Shown here one piece after another: positions 33,839-43,969 of a stretch of 64,000 nucleotides of DNA (its first letter is position 1; each line of letters starts with the position of its first letter). The translations under genes were made by a program, and so were the position numbers. Below the pieces are notes generated by a model. It was not told the DNA's origin. It was given only the letters and a program-made list of their open reading frames with translations, and did no database searches. The DNA comes from Phycisphaerales bacterium (GTDB lineage: Bacteria; Planctomycetota; Phycisphaerae; Phycisphaerales; SM1A02), in the NCBI GenBank assembly GCA_022446905.1, contig JAKVBT010000005.1, forward strand, positions 370,506-434,505, in the 5' to 3' direction.

Positions 33839-35097
33839 GAATCGGCATCCTCTCCATAGGAGATGAAGTGGTCAGTGGTCGCATTGTCGACACGAATGCA
33901 GCATGGCTGTCCAAGGTACTGACGGCAGCAGGCGCTACTGTGGTGAGTCGGCGCACGGTCGGAGACGACCGCGCGTTCATCGCCACCACCATCGAGGCGA
34001 TGGCTGACTGCTGTGATGTGCTGGTTGGAACTGGTGGACTGGGGCCGACCAGTGATGATCTGACCCGCGAAGCGGTTGCGGATGTCATTGATGAAGGCGC
34101 GACCATAGTCGATGAGGAGGCGATGGCGACCGTGGAAGCGTGGTGTCGTGATCGAGGACTTCCGATGAGTGAAGCGCGGCAGCGTGTGGCGCTGCGCCCC
34201 GTGTCGGCCACGCTGGTTGCCAACAACCATGGAACAGCGCCTGGACTGTGCTTTGCTGTTGGTGACACGCAGGGTTGGATGTTGCCTGGCCCACCGATCG
34301 AGTTGAAGCCAATGGTGACTGATGTGCTCATCCCATCGTTGACTGCTCAGGGGGTGAAATCACAGTCTTCTGCCGAGGTCCTCGTAGCTGGAATGAGTGA
34401 AGTCCAGGTGGCGGATTGTCTCGGAGACTTGTTGAAACGTGATCGTCGGCCCCAGGTTGGTATTCGTGTTGGAAGTGGGCTGGTGCGATTAATGGTGACC
34501 GATGTTGACGGTCTTGCTGGTGCTGTAGGAGTCCAGGCCACAGAGGTGGCATTGCGCCAGCATCTTGGACCCTGGGCGCTTCCTGTGGGCTGCGTTTCAT
34601 TGGCGCAAGCAGTTGCGGAAGTCCTGCATGACAAATGTCAGACATTGGTCACTGCAGAGTCGTGTACTGGTGGAGGCATCGGGGCTGCATTGACCGAAGT
34701 TGCTGGAAGCAGCGCCTGGTTTGTGGGTGGTTGGGTCACCTATACCAACGCCCTCAAAACAGCACTCTTGGATGTCCCGGAGGGGCTCTTGGGGCCCGAT
34801 GGGCCAGGGGCTGTCAGTCAGGATGTCGTTGAGGCGATGGCCGTTGGTGCGCGAACACGCAGTGGCGCTGACCTGGCAATAGCTGTCTCCGGTATTGCTG
34901 GGCCAGATGGCGGCACTCCTGAGAAGCCAGTTGGCACTGTCTGGATCGCTGTTGCTGATGAAGCAGGCGTTGATGCCAGGCACATGCAGTATTCCGGTGA
35001 TCGCGGCGTCGTGCGTTCAGCCACGGTGCGTTCGGCTCTACAACTGGTTCGATGGCGGGTCTGTGGGGTGGAGGAGCGATTGTGGCAGCAGGTGTAA
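33835..35097 (+). CDS. cinA: CinA family protein (MoCF-like domain plus nicotinamide-nucleotide amidase domain)
   Basis: 420 residues. The N-terminal MoCF-like domain (MRIGILSIGDEVVSGRIVDTNA, VLVGTGGLGPTSDDLTREAV) carries ADP-ribose pyrophosphatase activity in characterised relatives. The C-terminal domain (TAESCTGGGIGAALTEVAGS, SGIAGPDGGTPEKPVGTVW) is the nicotinamide-nucleotide amidase, so it recycles pyridine nucleotides. It starts with GTG overlapping the upstream TGA (GTGA). The folK gene follows 8 nt after its stop. Confidence 0.92.
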   Translation: MRIGILSIGDEVVSGRIVDTNAAWLSKVLTAAGATVVSRRTVGDDRAFIATTIEAMADCCDVLVGTGGLGPTSDDLTREAVADVIDEGATIVDEEAMATVEAWCRDRGLPMSEARQRVALRPVSATLVANNHGTAPGLCFAVGDTQGWMLPGPPIELKPMVTDVLIPSLTAQGVKSQSSAEVLVAGMSEVQVADCLGDLLKRDRRPQVGIRVGSGLVRLMVTDVDGLAGAVGVQATEVALRQHLGPWALPVGCVSLAQAVAEVLHDKCQTLVTAESCTGGGIGAALTEVAGSSAWFVGGWVTYTNALKTALLDVPEGLLGPDGPGAVSQDVVEAMAVGARTRSGADLAIAVSGIAGPDGGTPEKPVGTVWIAVADEAGVDARHMQYSGDRGVVRSATVRSALQLVRWRVCGVEERLWQQV

Positions 35098-35105
35098 GTC
35101 GTGTC

Positions 35106-35606
35106 ATGGTCGGTCTGGGATCCAATCTTGGAGACCGGGTTGCCAACCTCATGTCGGCAGTTGAGCGACTGGATGCGCTTATGCATACAGATGTGGCCGT
35201 AGTGAGTACGTTTCTTTCAACCGATCCTGTTGATGTGGTGGATCAGCCTGAATTTGTCAATGCGGTTGTTGATCTTCGGACAATGCTTGAGCCCGGCGAC
35301 CTTTTGCTCCATCTGCTGGACATTGAAAAATCCATGGGGCGGCAACGTGATGGGGTGGTGCCAAGGGGACCAAGAGAGATCGATCTCGATCTGCTTCTAT
35401 GGGAAGATCGCTGCATCAACTCACCGGGTCTGACATTGCCACATCCACGGATGCATGAACGCACTTTTGTACTCGTGAGTTTGGTTGAGATTGATCCATC
35501 GCTTGTGCATCCAGTATTGGGCTGCACCATGGGCGCATTGCTTGAAGAGGATATTGTCAAGAATGGTCCGATTGATCAGCGATGTCGTCTACTTGCGGAC
35601 GCTTGA
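35106..35606 (+). CDS. folK: 2-amino-4-hydroxy-6-hydroxymethyldihydropteridine diphosphokinase
   Basis: Transfers pyrophosphate from ATP to the pterin in folate synthesis. 166 residues from ATG 35106 (MVGLGSNLGDR), the standard N-terminus. The signatures GPREIDLDLLLWEDR and LPHPRMHERTFVLVSLVEI are complete. The track start lies inside cinA. Its last 18 bases overlap the end of dacB on the other strand. No folB or folP is beside it. Confidence 0.94.
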   Translation: MVGLGSNLGDRVANLMSAVERLDALMHTDVAVVSTFLSTDPVDVVDQPEFVNAVVDLRTMLEPGDLLLHLLDIEKSMGRQRDGVVPRGPREIDLDLLLWEDRCINSPGLTLPHPRMHERTFVLVSLVEIDPSLVHPVLGCTMGALLEEDIVKNGPIDQRCRLLADA

Positions 35607-37034
35607 GGCGATGGTTGCGACGATGGCATCCTGCATGGCTTTGGCAGGGCGAGTGCGGTCGGTGTTGTTCACGATGATGCTAAAAGCAAATCGCCGAGCG
35701 TCAGAACGGGTCACGAGCCCAGACAGCGCAGAGACCCGGTTGATGTAACCGGATTTGGCTTGAATCAATGCCCCAGTGGCATCCGCAGCACTCAATCGTC
35801 CTTTGAGCGTTCCTTCACCAGGGGTCGCCAAAGAGTCCAGAAAGACCACCTCGGCCGCCGTATCTCCATCAAAGGCGCACAGCCAGGCTGCCAGTAGCCC
35901 AGCTGTGACCCGATTGCCGCGGCTGAGTCCGGAGCCATCCTCGACATGTAGGCCTTGGGCATCTCCGGTGAGTTGTTGCGCCGTACGGATGACAATTCGG
36001 CCACCATCAATACGTGTGCCGGGTCGACCGGTGGTGTGATGCGCAAGGCGTTTGAGTAGTGACTCTGCATACACATTGGTGCTATAGGCGTTACAGATGT
36101 CCAAGGTGGTCGCGATTGGGGTCACGATTGGTGGGCCAATTGGTGTGCCGGCAGCAGGAGGCTCGTCGGCATTGGCAAGGCGCACACTGCCGACTGAAAT
36201 CCCTCGCCGTCGCAGCAAGGACGCGAGCAACTCTCCAGTGCGCAGTGCTGGTTCATCAATGCTAATTTCAACGCCAGCAGATTGCCCAGGGGACACCTTG
36301 CCCTTGAGCACAATGCGGTTCGCATCTAATTGGCGCACCGGATCAAGCGCCGCAGACTTTTTGCCGCGTGTGTCCAAGGTGATGGAATCAACTACGCGGA
36401 TGTCTGGGTATTCAGGGCTCATGGGTCGCACTTGCACGCGACTAGGCGTACCTCGGGCTGAGAGCATGACGGTGTTGCGGTGAAAGTTGAGCCCGGAGAT
36501 CGGCGCGCTGTGTCGCCGGTCGAACTGGTTCTCTGGCCACTCCGGCGGTGTCGCCTCACGGTCAAAGACCCGGTCATCGACGATCAGTGTTGTGACCGAA
36601 CGCAGCCCAGACTGCTCGACGGCGGATGCCCAGACATCAAGGAGTTTTTCTGGGGTTATGTCGCCCATGCTCGATAAGAGGCGGGGATCGCCAAGGGCCG
36701 GATCACCATCGCCCTCCAGAATCAGTGTGTCTCCGCGCCGTAACAGGCGCGTTTCAAAGCGAAAGTCAGCGCCAAGCACCAAGGCCGCAGTTCCGGCAGT
36801 AAGCACTTTCATGTTGCTTGCAGGGATACGGATTTGATCCGCATTGATGTCTACGATCAATTGGCCTGTGTCACAATCACGTACCGCAACGGAGATCTGA
36901 TCATCTGTATACGACCGTGATGCGATGATGGACTCGACCTGCTGTTGCAGCGCCGCAGTCGCTGTGGAGGTGATACACACTCCGAAGATGACCGCGGTGG
37001 CTGCTCGAACGGCTTGAGTGAACATGGGGGGCAT
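35589..37034 (-). CDS. dacB: D-alanyl-D-alanine carboxypeptidase/endopeptidase (PBP4, S13 family)
   Basis: Periplasmic peptidoglycan hydrolase of the PBP4 type. Starting at ATG 37034 gives about 481 residues with a signal peptide (TQAVRAATAVIFGVCITSTATA). The three penicillin-binding motifs are PASNMKVL (SxxK), CNAYSTNVYAE (SxN) and QAKSGYINRVSA (KSG). The long insert between SxxK and SxN is as in other class C PBPs. Its presence shows that this lineage makes cross-linked peptidoglycan. It is divergent from ligA across 27 nt. An ATG at 37025 is an alternative start. Confidence 0.92.
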   Translation of the reverse strand: MPPMFTQAVRAATAVIFGVCITSTATAALQQQVESIIASRSYTDDQISVAVRDCDTGQLIVDINADQIRIPASNMKVLTAGTAALVLGADFRFETRLLRRGDTLILEGDGDPALGDPRLLSSMGDITPEKLLDVWASAVEQSGLRSVTTLIVDDRVFDREATPPEWPENQFDRRHSAPISGLNFHRNTVMLSARGTPSRVQVRPMSPEYPDIRVVDSITLDTRGKKSAALDPVRQLDANRIVLKGKVSPGQSAGVEISIDEPALRTGELLASLLRRRGISVGSVRLANADEPPAAGTPIGPPIVTPIATTLDICNAYSTNVYAESLLKRLAHHTTGRPGTRIDGGRIVIRTAQQLTGDAQGLHVEDGSGLSRGNRVTAGLLAAWLCAFDGDTAAEVVFLDSLATPGEGTLKGRLSAADATGALIQAKSGYINRVSALSGLVTRSDARRFAFSIIVNNTDRTRPAKAMQDAIVATIASSVRK

Positions 37035-37052
37035 CGTACCGCCCGCTGTTAG

Positions 37053-39083
<2,031 letters not shown>

Positions 39084-39180
39084 TCGATCGTTGAATAGGG
39101 TTTATGGCCCTCTGCTCTGGAATCCGCATCAGGGCATTATCAAAGCGTGAGGCAGGCCAGTTCGATAGGATTGCATTTGC

Positions 39181-39615
39181 ATGGGACAAGTTGCACTTGG
39201 ACTTCGAAGCCTGGCTTTTCGGATTGTGGTCTTCGTGATCATGGCCGCGATGTTGGCGTGGATTCTCGGCGGCACGTTGTGGCCGCGACCAGTCTCTGTC
39301 ATGCAGCCTGATTCGGTCACTTTGGCTGGGAATACCTACCGTTGGAAGGTGACGGTGGATCAGGTGGCTGGAGCCGTGCGGTATACCCTGTGCAGGCAAG
39401 ATGGCGACACCTGGATCGCTGTGCCTAATGGGGGGCCGTTTCTGACGGCAGCTCCATTGACCGTTGTCACCACATCCGCAGGCACATCGAGGATTGAGTC
39501 CTCTGTCTGGTCAGATGCCAACAAGGTGAATCGTCTGACCGTGGATGATGCAGGGCAGGTGCAGGTCGCGGGGGTGGCGGTCAGTATCGACCAGGTTGCA
39601 GAGTCGACGCCCTGA
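39181..39615 (+). CDS. Hypothetical single-helix membrane protein antisense to the uppP tail
   Basis: 144 residues. The N-terminus LRSLAFRIVVFVIMAAMLAWI is a convincing membrane anchor with basic residues inside, followed by a beta-rich outer domain (SVTLAGNTYRWKVTVDQVAG). No family is recognised. Its last 256 bases lie antisense to the annotated 3' end of uppP, which also remains open there. Either both are real or one frame is disrupted. The signal-like start supports this ORF. Confidence 0.5.
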   Translation: MGQVALGLRSLAFRIVVFVIMAAMLAWILGGTLWPRPVSVMQPDSVTLAGNTYRWKVTVDQVAGAVRYTLCRQDGDTWIAVPNGGPFLTAAPLTVVTTSAGTSRIESSVWSDANKVNRLTVDDAGQVQVAGVAVSIDQVAESTP

Positions 39616-40508
39616 ACTCGTACCGTGGCATCCTCGGCGGGACTCTCGGGTGTGAATTGCACCCAGCCTTGAGCCATCATGAAGCCCAGCACGATGGTCA
39701 AGCCAATTCGATACCAGCCAAAGACCGTCAGGCCGTGGGTATTGAGCCAGGCCACGAGCCACTTGATAGCAATCGCTGCTGAAACAAAGGCAGCCAGGAT
39801 GCCAATCACCACGGGCGTCCATCCGAGCACCTCAAACATATTGGCATCATCGCCGCTGACGTTCTTGATGAGTTTGTAGACCGTAGCGCCGCCAAGCGTC
39901 GGAAGTCCGAGGATGAAGGAGAACTCAGCTGCGCGAGCAGGGCGCAAGCCAACCCACATGCCACCAAGGATGGTGACCATGGATCGGCTCGTGCCTGGCC
40001 ACATCGCAATGCACTGCAGCAATCCGATTTGCAAGGCTGCGGACATGCTCAGGTCGGCTGCGGATAGGTCTTTTGCTTCTTTTGATTGTTCTGCCTTTGG
40101 TTTGCCTCGAGAGGCCAGCAGCATGATGACCCCGCCAGCAGCTAAGGCAAACAAAACAGGCACCGGGTGCATCAATCGTGCTTCAATCCAGTCATCAAGC
40201 AGCGGTCCAAGCAGGGCTGCAGGCAGAAAGGCGATGAAGCAGTTGCGGGCAAGTTGAAAGCCGCGGGGATCGCGTCCTGCCAGACCACGGATCATGGACC
40301 AGATGGAGGTGCGATAAAGGCCGAGGACCGCCAAGATGGCGCCACCCTGAATGACGATCAGTAGGGCATCTGTGCTGCGGCGAATGTCCTCAGAACCATC
40401 GAGTCCCAACAACGAGGCTGCCAGGACAAGATGGCCCGTACTGCTGATCGGCAGAAATTCAGTGATGCCCTCGACGAGGCCGAGGATGATGGCATCGAAA
40501 ATCGTCAA
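39360..40508 (-). CDS. uppP: Undecaprenyl-diphosphatase (BacA type) with long C-terminal extension
   Basis: Recycles the lipid carrier for peptidoglycan and confers bacitracin tolerance. The catalytic motifs EGITEFLPISSTGHLVL near the N-terminus and MWPGTSRSMVTILGG are intact. The start is a TTG at 40508 with GGAG 7 nt upstream. The family core ends near FGWYRIGLTIVLGFMMAQGW (about residue 285), but the frame stays open for some 90 more residues of low-similarity sequence (ATCTCPASSTVRRFTLLASD), antisense to the ORF at 39181. An expected length is about 265-290, so the tail is unusual. Confidence 0.88.
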   Translation of the reverse strand: MTIFDAIILGLVEGITEFLPISSTGHLVLAASLLGLDGSEDIRRSTDALLIVIQGGAILAVLGLYRTSIWSMIRGLAGRDPRGFQLARNCFIAFLPAALLGPLLDDWIEARLMHPVPVLFALAAGGVIMLLASRGKPKAEQSKEAKDLSAADLSMSAALQIGLLQCIAMWPGTSRSMVTILGGMWVGLRPARAAEFSFILGLPTLGGATVYKLIKNVSGDDANMFEVLGWTPVVIGILAAFVSAAIAIKWLVAWLNTHGLTVFGWYRIGLTIVLGFMMAQGWVQFTPESPAEDATVRVQGVDSATWSILTATPATCTCPASSTVRRFTLLASDQTEDSILDVPADVVTTVNGAAVRNGPPLGTAIQVSPSCLHRVYRTAPAT

Positions 40509-40595
40509 CTGCGGACTCCTCTCAAGAGGGCGTGATCCAGACGTATGATGTCATCGGTCCATGGATGCTGCCACGCACATTCTTGTTCAATGCTT

Positions 40596-40614
40596 CTGCT
40601 GTAAATACCAGCAG
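40596..40614 (+). other. Hairpin just upstream of the aroK ribosome binding site
   Basis: CTGCTG and CAGCAG form a 6-bp stem with loop TAAATAC, ending 1 nt before the AAAGGG that serves aroK. It could influence ribosome loading. No terminator features are seen. Confidence 0.3.
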
Positions 40615-40628
40615 CAAAGGGCTGTTCT

Positions 40629-41177
40629 ATGAACGCCATCGTTCTGATTGGAGCTCGTGGAAGTGGCAAGTCCTCGGTAGCAGCCCAGTTGGGCCCAGAA
40701 ATGGGGCGTCTGGTAGTTGACCTCGATGCAGAAGCGCTGACCCTGGCTGGACAGGACAGCATTACGCAGGTCTTTGCTGAGGATGGGGAGGCACACTGGC
40801 GAACTTTGGAAGCGGCGGCCTTGGTCCAGGCGTTGCAGCATCCCTTGGTGCTCATTGACGCTGGTGGCGGCGTTGGGGCCATTGATCCGGCACGCAGCAC
40901 GCTCATGCGTGCTCGACGTGATCAGCATGCAGTAGCGGTTTGGATTCGCTGTTCTCCAGAAGTCATGGTGGCGCGGCTGGGCGAGGCCCCGGGTGACCGG
41001 CCGGCACTGAGTGGGCAGTCGACCGTTGCAGAGGAGGCCCAGGCCATTGCCAATGCGCGGGCGGAGGCCTACGCAGCCGCAGCTGATGGCATCGTCAATG
41101 GCGACGCATCTGTGGATGCAGTCGTCGATGAAATCAAGAGGTGGTGGACGGCGCGGTTCGGCGAAGCGCCGCAGTGA
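40629..41177 (+). CDS. aroK: Shikimate kinase
   Basis: Phosphorylates shikimate in aromatic amino acid synthesis. 182 residues. Walker A is LIGARGSGKSS, and the shikimate-binding Asp is in LVVDLDAEAL. The FAEDGEAHWRTLEAAAL stretch corresponds to the GExxFRxxE motif, with W in place of the usual F. The glycine-rich loop LIDAGGGVGA is complete. The ATG is set by AAAGGG 7 nt upstream. It is divergent from uppP and convergent with rpmH, with 2 nt between them. Confidence 0.88.
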   Translation: MNAIVLIGARGSGKSSVAAQLGPEMGRLVVDLDAEALTLAGQDSITQVFAEDGEAHWRTLEAAALVQALQHPLVLIDAGGGVGAIDPARSTLMRARRDQHAVAVWIRCSPEVMVARLGEAPGDRPALSGQSTVAEEAQAIANARAEAYAAAADGIVNGDASVDAVVDEIKRWWTARFGEAPQ

Positions 41178-41179
41178 GA

Positions 41180-41323
41180 TCACATCTCGGGGGTGACTCG
41201 GCGGCCCATGGCACGCTTGCGATTGATCATCTTGCGACCAGCCTTGGTCTTCATCCGGGCACGGAAACCGAACATCCGGGCACGCTTGACCTTGCTGACA
41301 CGGCGGGGGTAGTGCATCGCCAT
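41180..41323 (-). CDS. rpmH: 50S ribosomal protein L34
   Basis: 47 residues, starting at ATG 41323 with AGGAG 7 nt upstream. The sequence KRARMFGFRARMKTKAGRKM with INRKRAMGRR is the L34 core. The track adds 25 upstream codons that are unrelated. In most bacteria rpmH is followed by rnpA and yidC. Here it is alone, between aroK and rnc, with its own promoter at 41397-41425. Confidence 0.93.
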   Translation of the reverse strand: MAMHYPRRVSKVKRARMFGFRARMKTKAGRKMINRKRAMGRRVTPEM

Positions 41324-41396
41324 GGTGAGACTCCTGAGGGCTGAAAGGACATCAAGCGGGCCTAGGGACCATCCCGCGGCCGGGGGGGAATCGGTC

Positions 41397-41425
41397 ATAG
41401 TAGCAGATCAAAAAGGAAGTTCCAA
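41397..41425 (-). promoter_or_regulatory. Predicted sigma70-type promoter for rpmH
   Basis: On the minus strand TTGGAA (41420-41425) and TACTAT (41397-41402) are separated by 17 nt, a good match to the -35/-10 consensus. The start of transcription would fall near 41390, giving a leader of about 65 nt before the L34 start codon. Confidence 0.6.
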
Positions 41426-41466
41426 CTCCCCGGATTTGATGCTATGTTTGAGGTGCCGCGAACGGG

Positions 41467-41554
41467 CGGGACGGCCTCAGCCATCCCGGTCGGACACCGT
41501 TGGACTCGCCGAAAGCCCACCAAGGCACTTTTGCGAGGCTCTCGGGCCGTCCCG
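41467..41554 (+). promoter_or_regulatory. Structured leader upstream of rnc (candidate RNase III autoregulatory stem)
   Basis: CGGGACGGCC (41467-41476) is perfectly complementary to GGCCGTCCCG (41545-41554). Inside, AGCC/GGCT extends the stem after a small internal loop, and CGGT-CGGAC-ACCG makes an inner hairpin. The element lies in the 289-nt gap between rpmH and rnc and would be in the rnc mRNA leader. In Escherichia coli RNase III cuts a stem in its own leader, so the same logic is possible here. It does not resemble SRP RNA, 6S RNA or RNase P RNA. Confidence 0.4.
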
Positions 41555-41612
41555 TCCTTGCGTGGTAGCGGACCCCTGGCGGGGCCGATGTCATGGAAGG
41601 AGCGTCCACCTC

Positions 41613-42338
41613 ATGGACGATATGACGCTCGATCGAGCGCAGGAACTGTTGGGATATGTGTTTGCCGATCGCTCGACTTTGCATCGAGCATTGACGCATG
41701 CGTCCATTGCCACTGCCCGTCATGACAGTAATGAGCGACTGGAGTTTCTTGGAGATGCAGTGCTTGGACTGGTGGTCTGCGAGTATCTCCATCGCGAGTT
41801 TCCAGAACTGCTCGAAGGTGAAATGACCAAGGTCAAATCGTCGGTCGTCAGCCGGCGTGTTTGTGCCGAGGAGGCCACACGGCTGGGACTGGACACATTG
41901 CTGGTGTTGGGTAAGGGCATGCAGTCTTCTCAGGAACTACCTTCATCCGTAGCCGCAGCTGTTTGGGAGTCCGTCATCGGGGCGCTCTTCCTCGACGGTG
42001 GCTATGAAGTAGCAACTACATTCATTCTTGATGCGCTCAAGGATCGAATTGCCAAGGCAGTTGAGAGTGGGCATCACCACAATTTCAAAAGCGTGCTACA
42101 GCAGATTGCTCAGCAGATGAAAGCACCGCCACCGACCTACACCGTGCTGGATGAGAAGGGCCCGGACCACGCCAAGTGCTTCGAGGTTGGAGTGACGGTC
42201 GATGGCCGTGTGTTTGACGCGCGTTGGGGCCCGAATAAGAAGCGAGCCGAGCAAGACGCAGCACTTGCGGCGCTGGAAGAACTTGGCATTGCTGCAGTCA
42301 ACGAACTGGGTGAAGTGACGGTGAACTTCGAGCAGTAG
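41613..42338 (+). CDS. rnc: Ribonuclease III
   Basis: Cuts double-stranded RNA in rRNA and mRNA maturation. 241 residues. The catalytic signature NERLEFLGDAVLGLVVCEYL has the key Glu and Asp residues, a second acidic pair lies in AAAVWESVIGALFLDGG, and the double-stranded RNA binding domain is at the end (FKSVLQQIAQQMKAPPPTY, RWGPNKKRAEQDAALAALEE). I use ATG 41613 (MDDMTLDRA), preceded by AAGGAG at a long distance. The track start at 41322 translates the leader. Convergent with the beta-repeat protein. Confidence 0.94.
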   Translation: MDDMTLDRAQELLGYVFADRSTLHRALTHASIATARHDSNERLEFLGDAVLGLVVCEYLHREFPELLEGEMTKVKSSVVSRRVCAEEATRLGLDTLLVLGKGMQSSQELPSSVAAAVWESVIGALFLDGGYEVATTFILDALKDRIAKAVESGHHHNFKSVLQQIAQQMKAPPPTYTVLDEKGPDHAKCFEVGVTVDGRVFDARWGPNKKRAEQDAALAALEELGIAAVNELGEVTVNFEQ

Positions 42339-42349
42339 TGGGAACTGCC

Positions 42350-43930
42350 TCAGGGGGCTGGGGCTGGAGCTACATAGACGCTGCCGGTGCCCTGGCCAGT
42401 ACTGCCTGCGGCGACCACGGTCTGGCCCTGGCCGTTCTGGAACGCCGCAGCGCCTCCGGGACCATCGGTAGTGATGCCCGCGAGCACAACTGGGGTGCCA
42501 TCCGCATTCATGAGGTTTAAGGCGCCGCCTCGAGTTGCAGCGGCCAATGCAGCCAGTGTTCGGCCACCAGAGACAATGGCGATTTCGGGCGAGCCATCTG
42601 TTGCGGCCCCGGCAACGACCCAGCCTTGCGCTGTGCGTGTCAGCATTTGGCCGTTGCCATCATGCATACCACGAAGACTGGCAGCGACTTGGCCAGTTGT
42701 ATCAGTGATGGCAAATAACCCTTGTCCATGGGCGCTGGTGGACATTGAGGCGGCCCGGTGCCCGCCAGGTGCAAGGACATCAATGGAAGGTCGCTGTCCG
42801 TCTGTGCCTCCAAGCAGTCGCACTTGGCCCGACTCGCCGCTGCCCAGTACCACCTGTCCAGCGCCACTGGAGGCGAGCAGTCTGATGCCTCCATGTTCGG
42901 TCATCATGACTGGAGCAGAAGCCCCACTGGCAAGGGTGACAGATTCGGTGCCAACCCCATGGAGTGCAATCTCAGCATCTTGACCTTCAGCATGCAGTCC
43001 ACTGACGGTCCCGGCACTGAGCTTCGTGCTCGCATCGCCGGCAATGACTTCGCAGCGCGCATGGCCATCGGTCAAATCACTGGTGAGCCAGGGTTGATCA
43101 TGGACAGAGGCAGCCAGGCGACCTTGGCCAAGGTGCAGTGCAGTATCTGCGCTCTGAAGCACCACGCCCTGCTCGTCGCTGGCCAGGCTGATGTGCTCTG
43201 TTAATCGGAGTTGTCCGGCGTGTCCATCAAGTTGGGCATTGGCAACGATGGCCTGCGTGGCAGACAGGTTGGCCCAGTGGGTGCCGTCTACCACACTGAG
43301 GCCAACGCTCTCAGGTGTCTCGGTGCTGGTTTGCACAGCGAGATTGCCATGTGACCAGGTCGTGCTGCCAGCGGCCATCGTGGTTGTGCGGGGATGTTCC
43401 GAATCGGCCAAGGTGATGATTTGCTCGTTGGCAGCAATGCGACAAGCCACGGCATTCTGGCTGGTGCCAATGGCAAGGTGCCCGCCATCGGCATCTGCGC
43501 CGAGCGTAGCGCCACGCTGCCCTTCGGCGGTCCATGCGGCTACGGTGCCACCGGATTCTGTAGCCCAGGCGCCGGCAACATTCACGCCGTTTGTATTCCA
43601 AAGCGCAAGGTCACCGCCTTGCTGATTGGCGGCCAGTCGAAGCAGGTTCGCCCCTTGGGCTGACCAGAAATCAAGTCGGCCACCATGGGTTCCTGCTGCT
43701 GCAGCCATCACGATGCGGCCATCACCATCGATGATCTCCAGCCGCTGGGCTCGAACCACATCCAAGCGAGTGATGTCTGCGGCAGCAAGCAGCAGCAGCC
43801 CGGGGGTCAGCGCTGCCAGCGCCAAGGTGCCAACTTTCCATCGGCGATGCTGGCGGTTCGCACAGGCCAATTCCCCCTCTAGGCGGCTCAGGCGTGTGTG
43901 TAGGTCGGTGTGTGTCAGCTTGGTGGTCAT
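42350..43930 (-). CDS. Membrane-anchored beta-repeat (solenoid-like) protein
   Basis: 526 residues. Residues 5-30 look coiled-coil (LHTRLSRLEGELACANRQ), residues 33-50 form one membrane helix (VGTLALAALTPGLLLLAAA), and almost all of the rest is a Gly/Ala/Thr-rich array of roughly 20-24 residue units such as SAQGANLLRLAANQQGGDLA and TAEGQRGATLGADADGGHLA. One or two aliphatic strands per unit end in GG turns. This suggests an extracytoplasmic beta-solenoid or beta-roll. No enzyme motif is visible. It starts 39 nt after the nitrilase-family gene and is probably in its operon. Unknown function. Confidence 0.72.
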   Translation of the reverse strand: MTTKLTHTDLHTRLSRLEGELACANRQHRRWKVGTLALAALTPGLLLLAAADITRLDVVRAQRLEIIDGDGRIVMAAAAGTHGGRLDFWSAQGANLLRLAANQQGGDLALWNTNGVNVAGAWATESGGTVAAWTAEGQRGATLGADADGGHLAIGTSQNAVACRIAANEQIITLADSEHPRTTTMAAGSTTWSHGNLAVQTSTETPESVGLSVVDGTHWANLSATQAIVANAQLDGHAGQLRLTEHISLASDEQGVVLQSADTALHLGQGRLAASVHDQPWLTSDLTDGHARCEVIAGDASTKLSAGTVSGLHAEGQDAEIALHGVGTESVTLASGASAPVMMTEHGGIRLLASSGAGQVVLGSGESGQVRLLGGTDGQRPSIDVLAPGGHRAASMSTSAHGQGLFAITDTTGQVAASLRGMHDGNGQMLTRTAQGWVVAGAATDGSPEIAIVSGGRTLAALAAATRGGALNLMNADGTPVVLAGITTDGPGGAAAFQNGQGQTVVAAGSTGQGTGSVYVAPAPAP

Positions 43931-43969
43931 CGGGGAGCCTCCTTGAGGCAGCGGAATATTCAGTGTGCG

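Noticed and set aside
41467-41554. Signal recognition particle RNA or RNase P RNA in the rpmH-rnc gap
   Set aside because: The conserved GGAA-loop region of SRP RNA and the RNase P core sequences are not found. A leader stem is the simpler reading.
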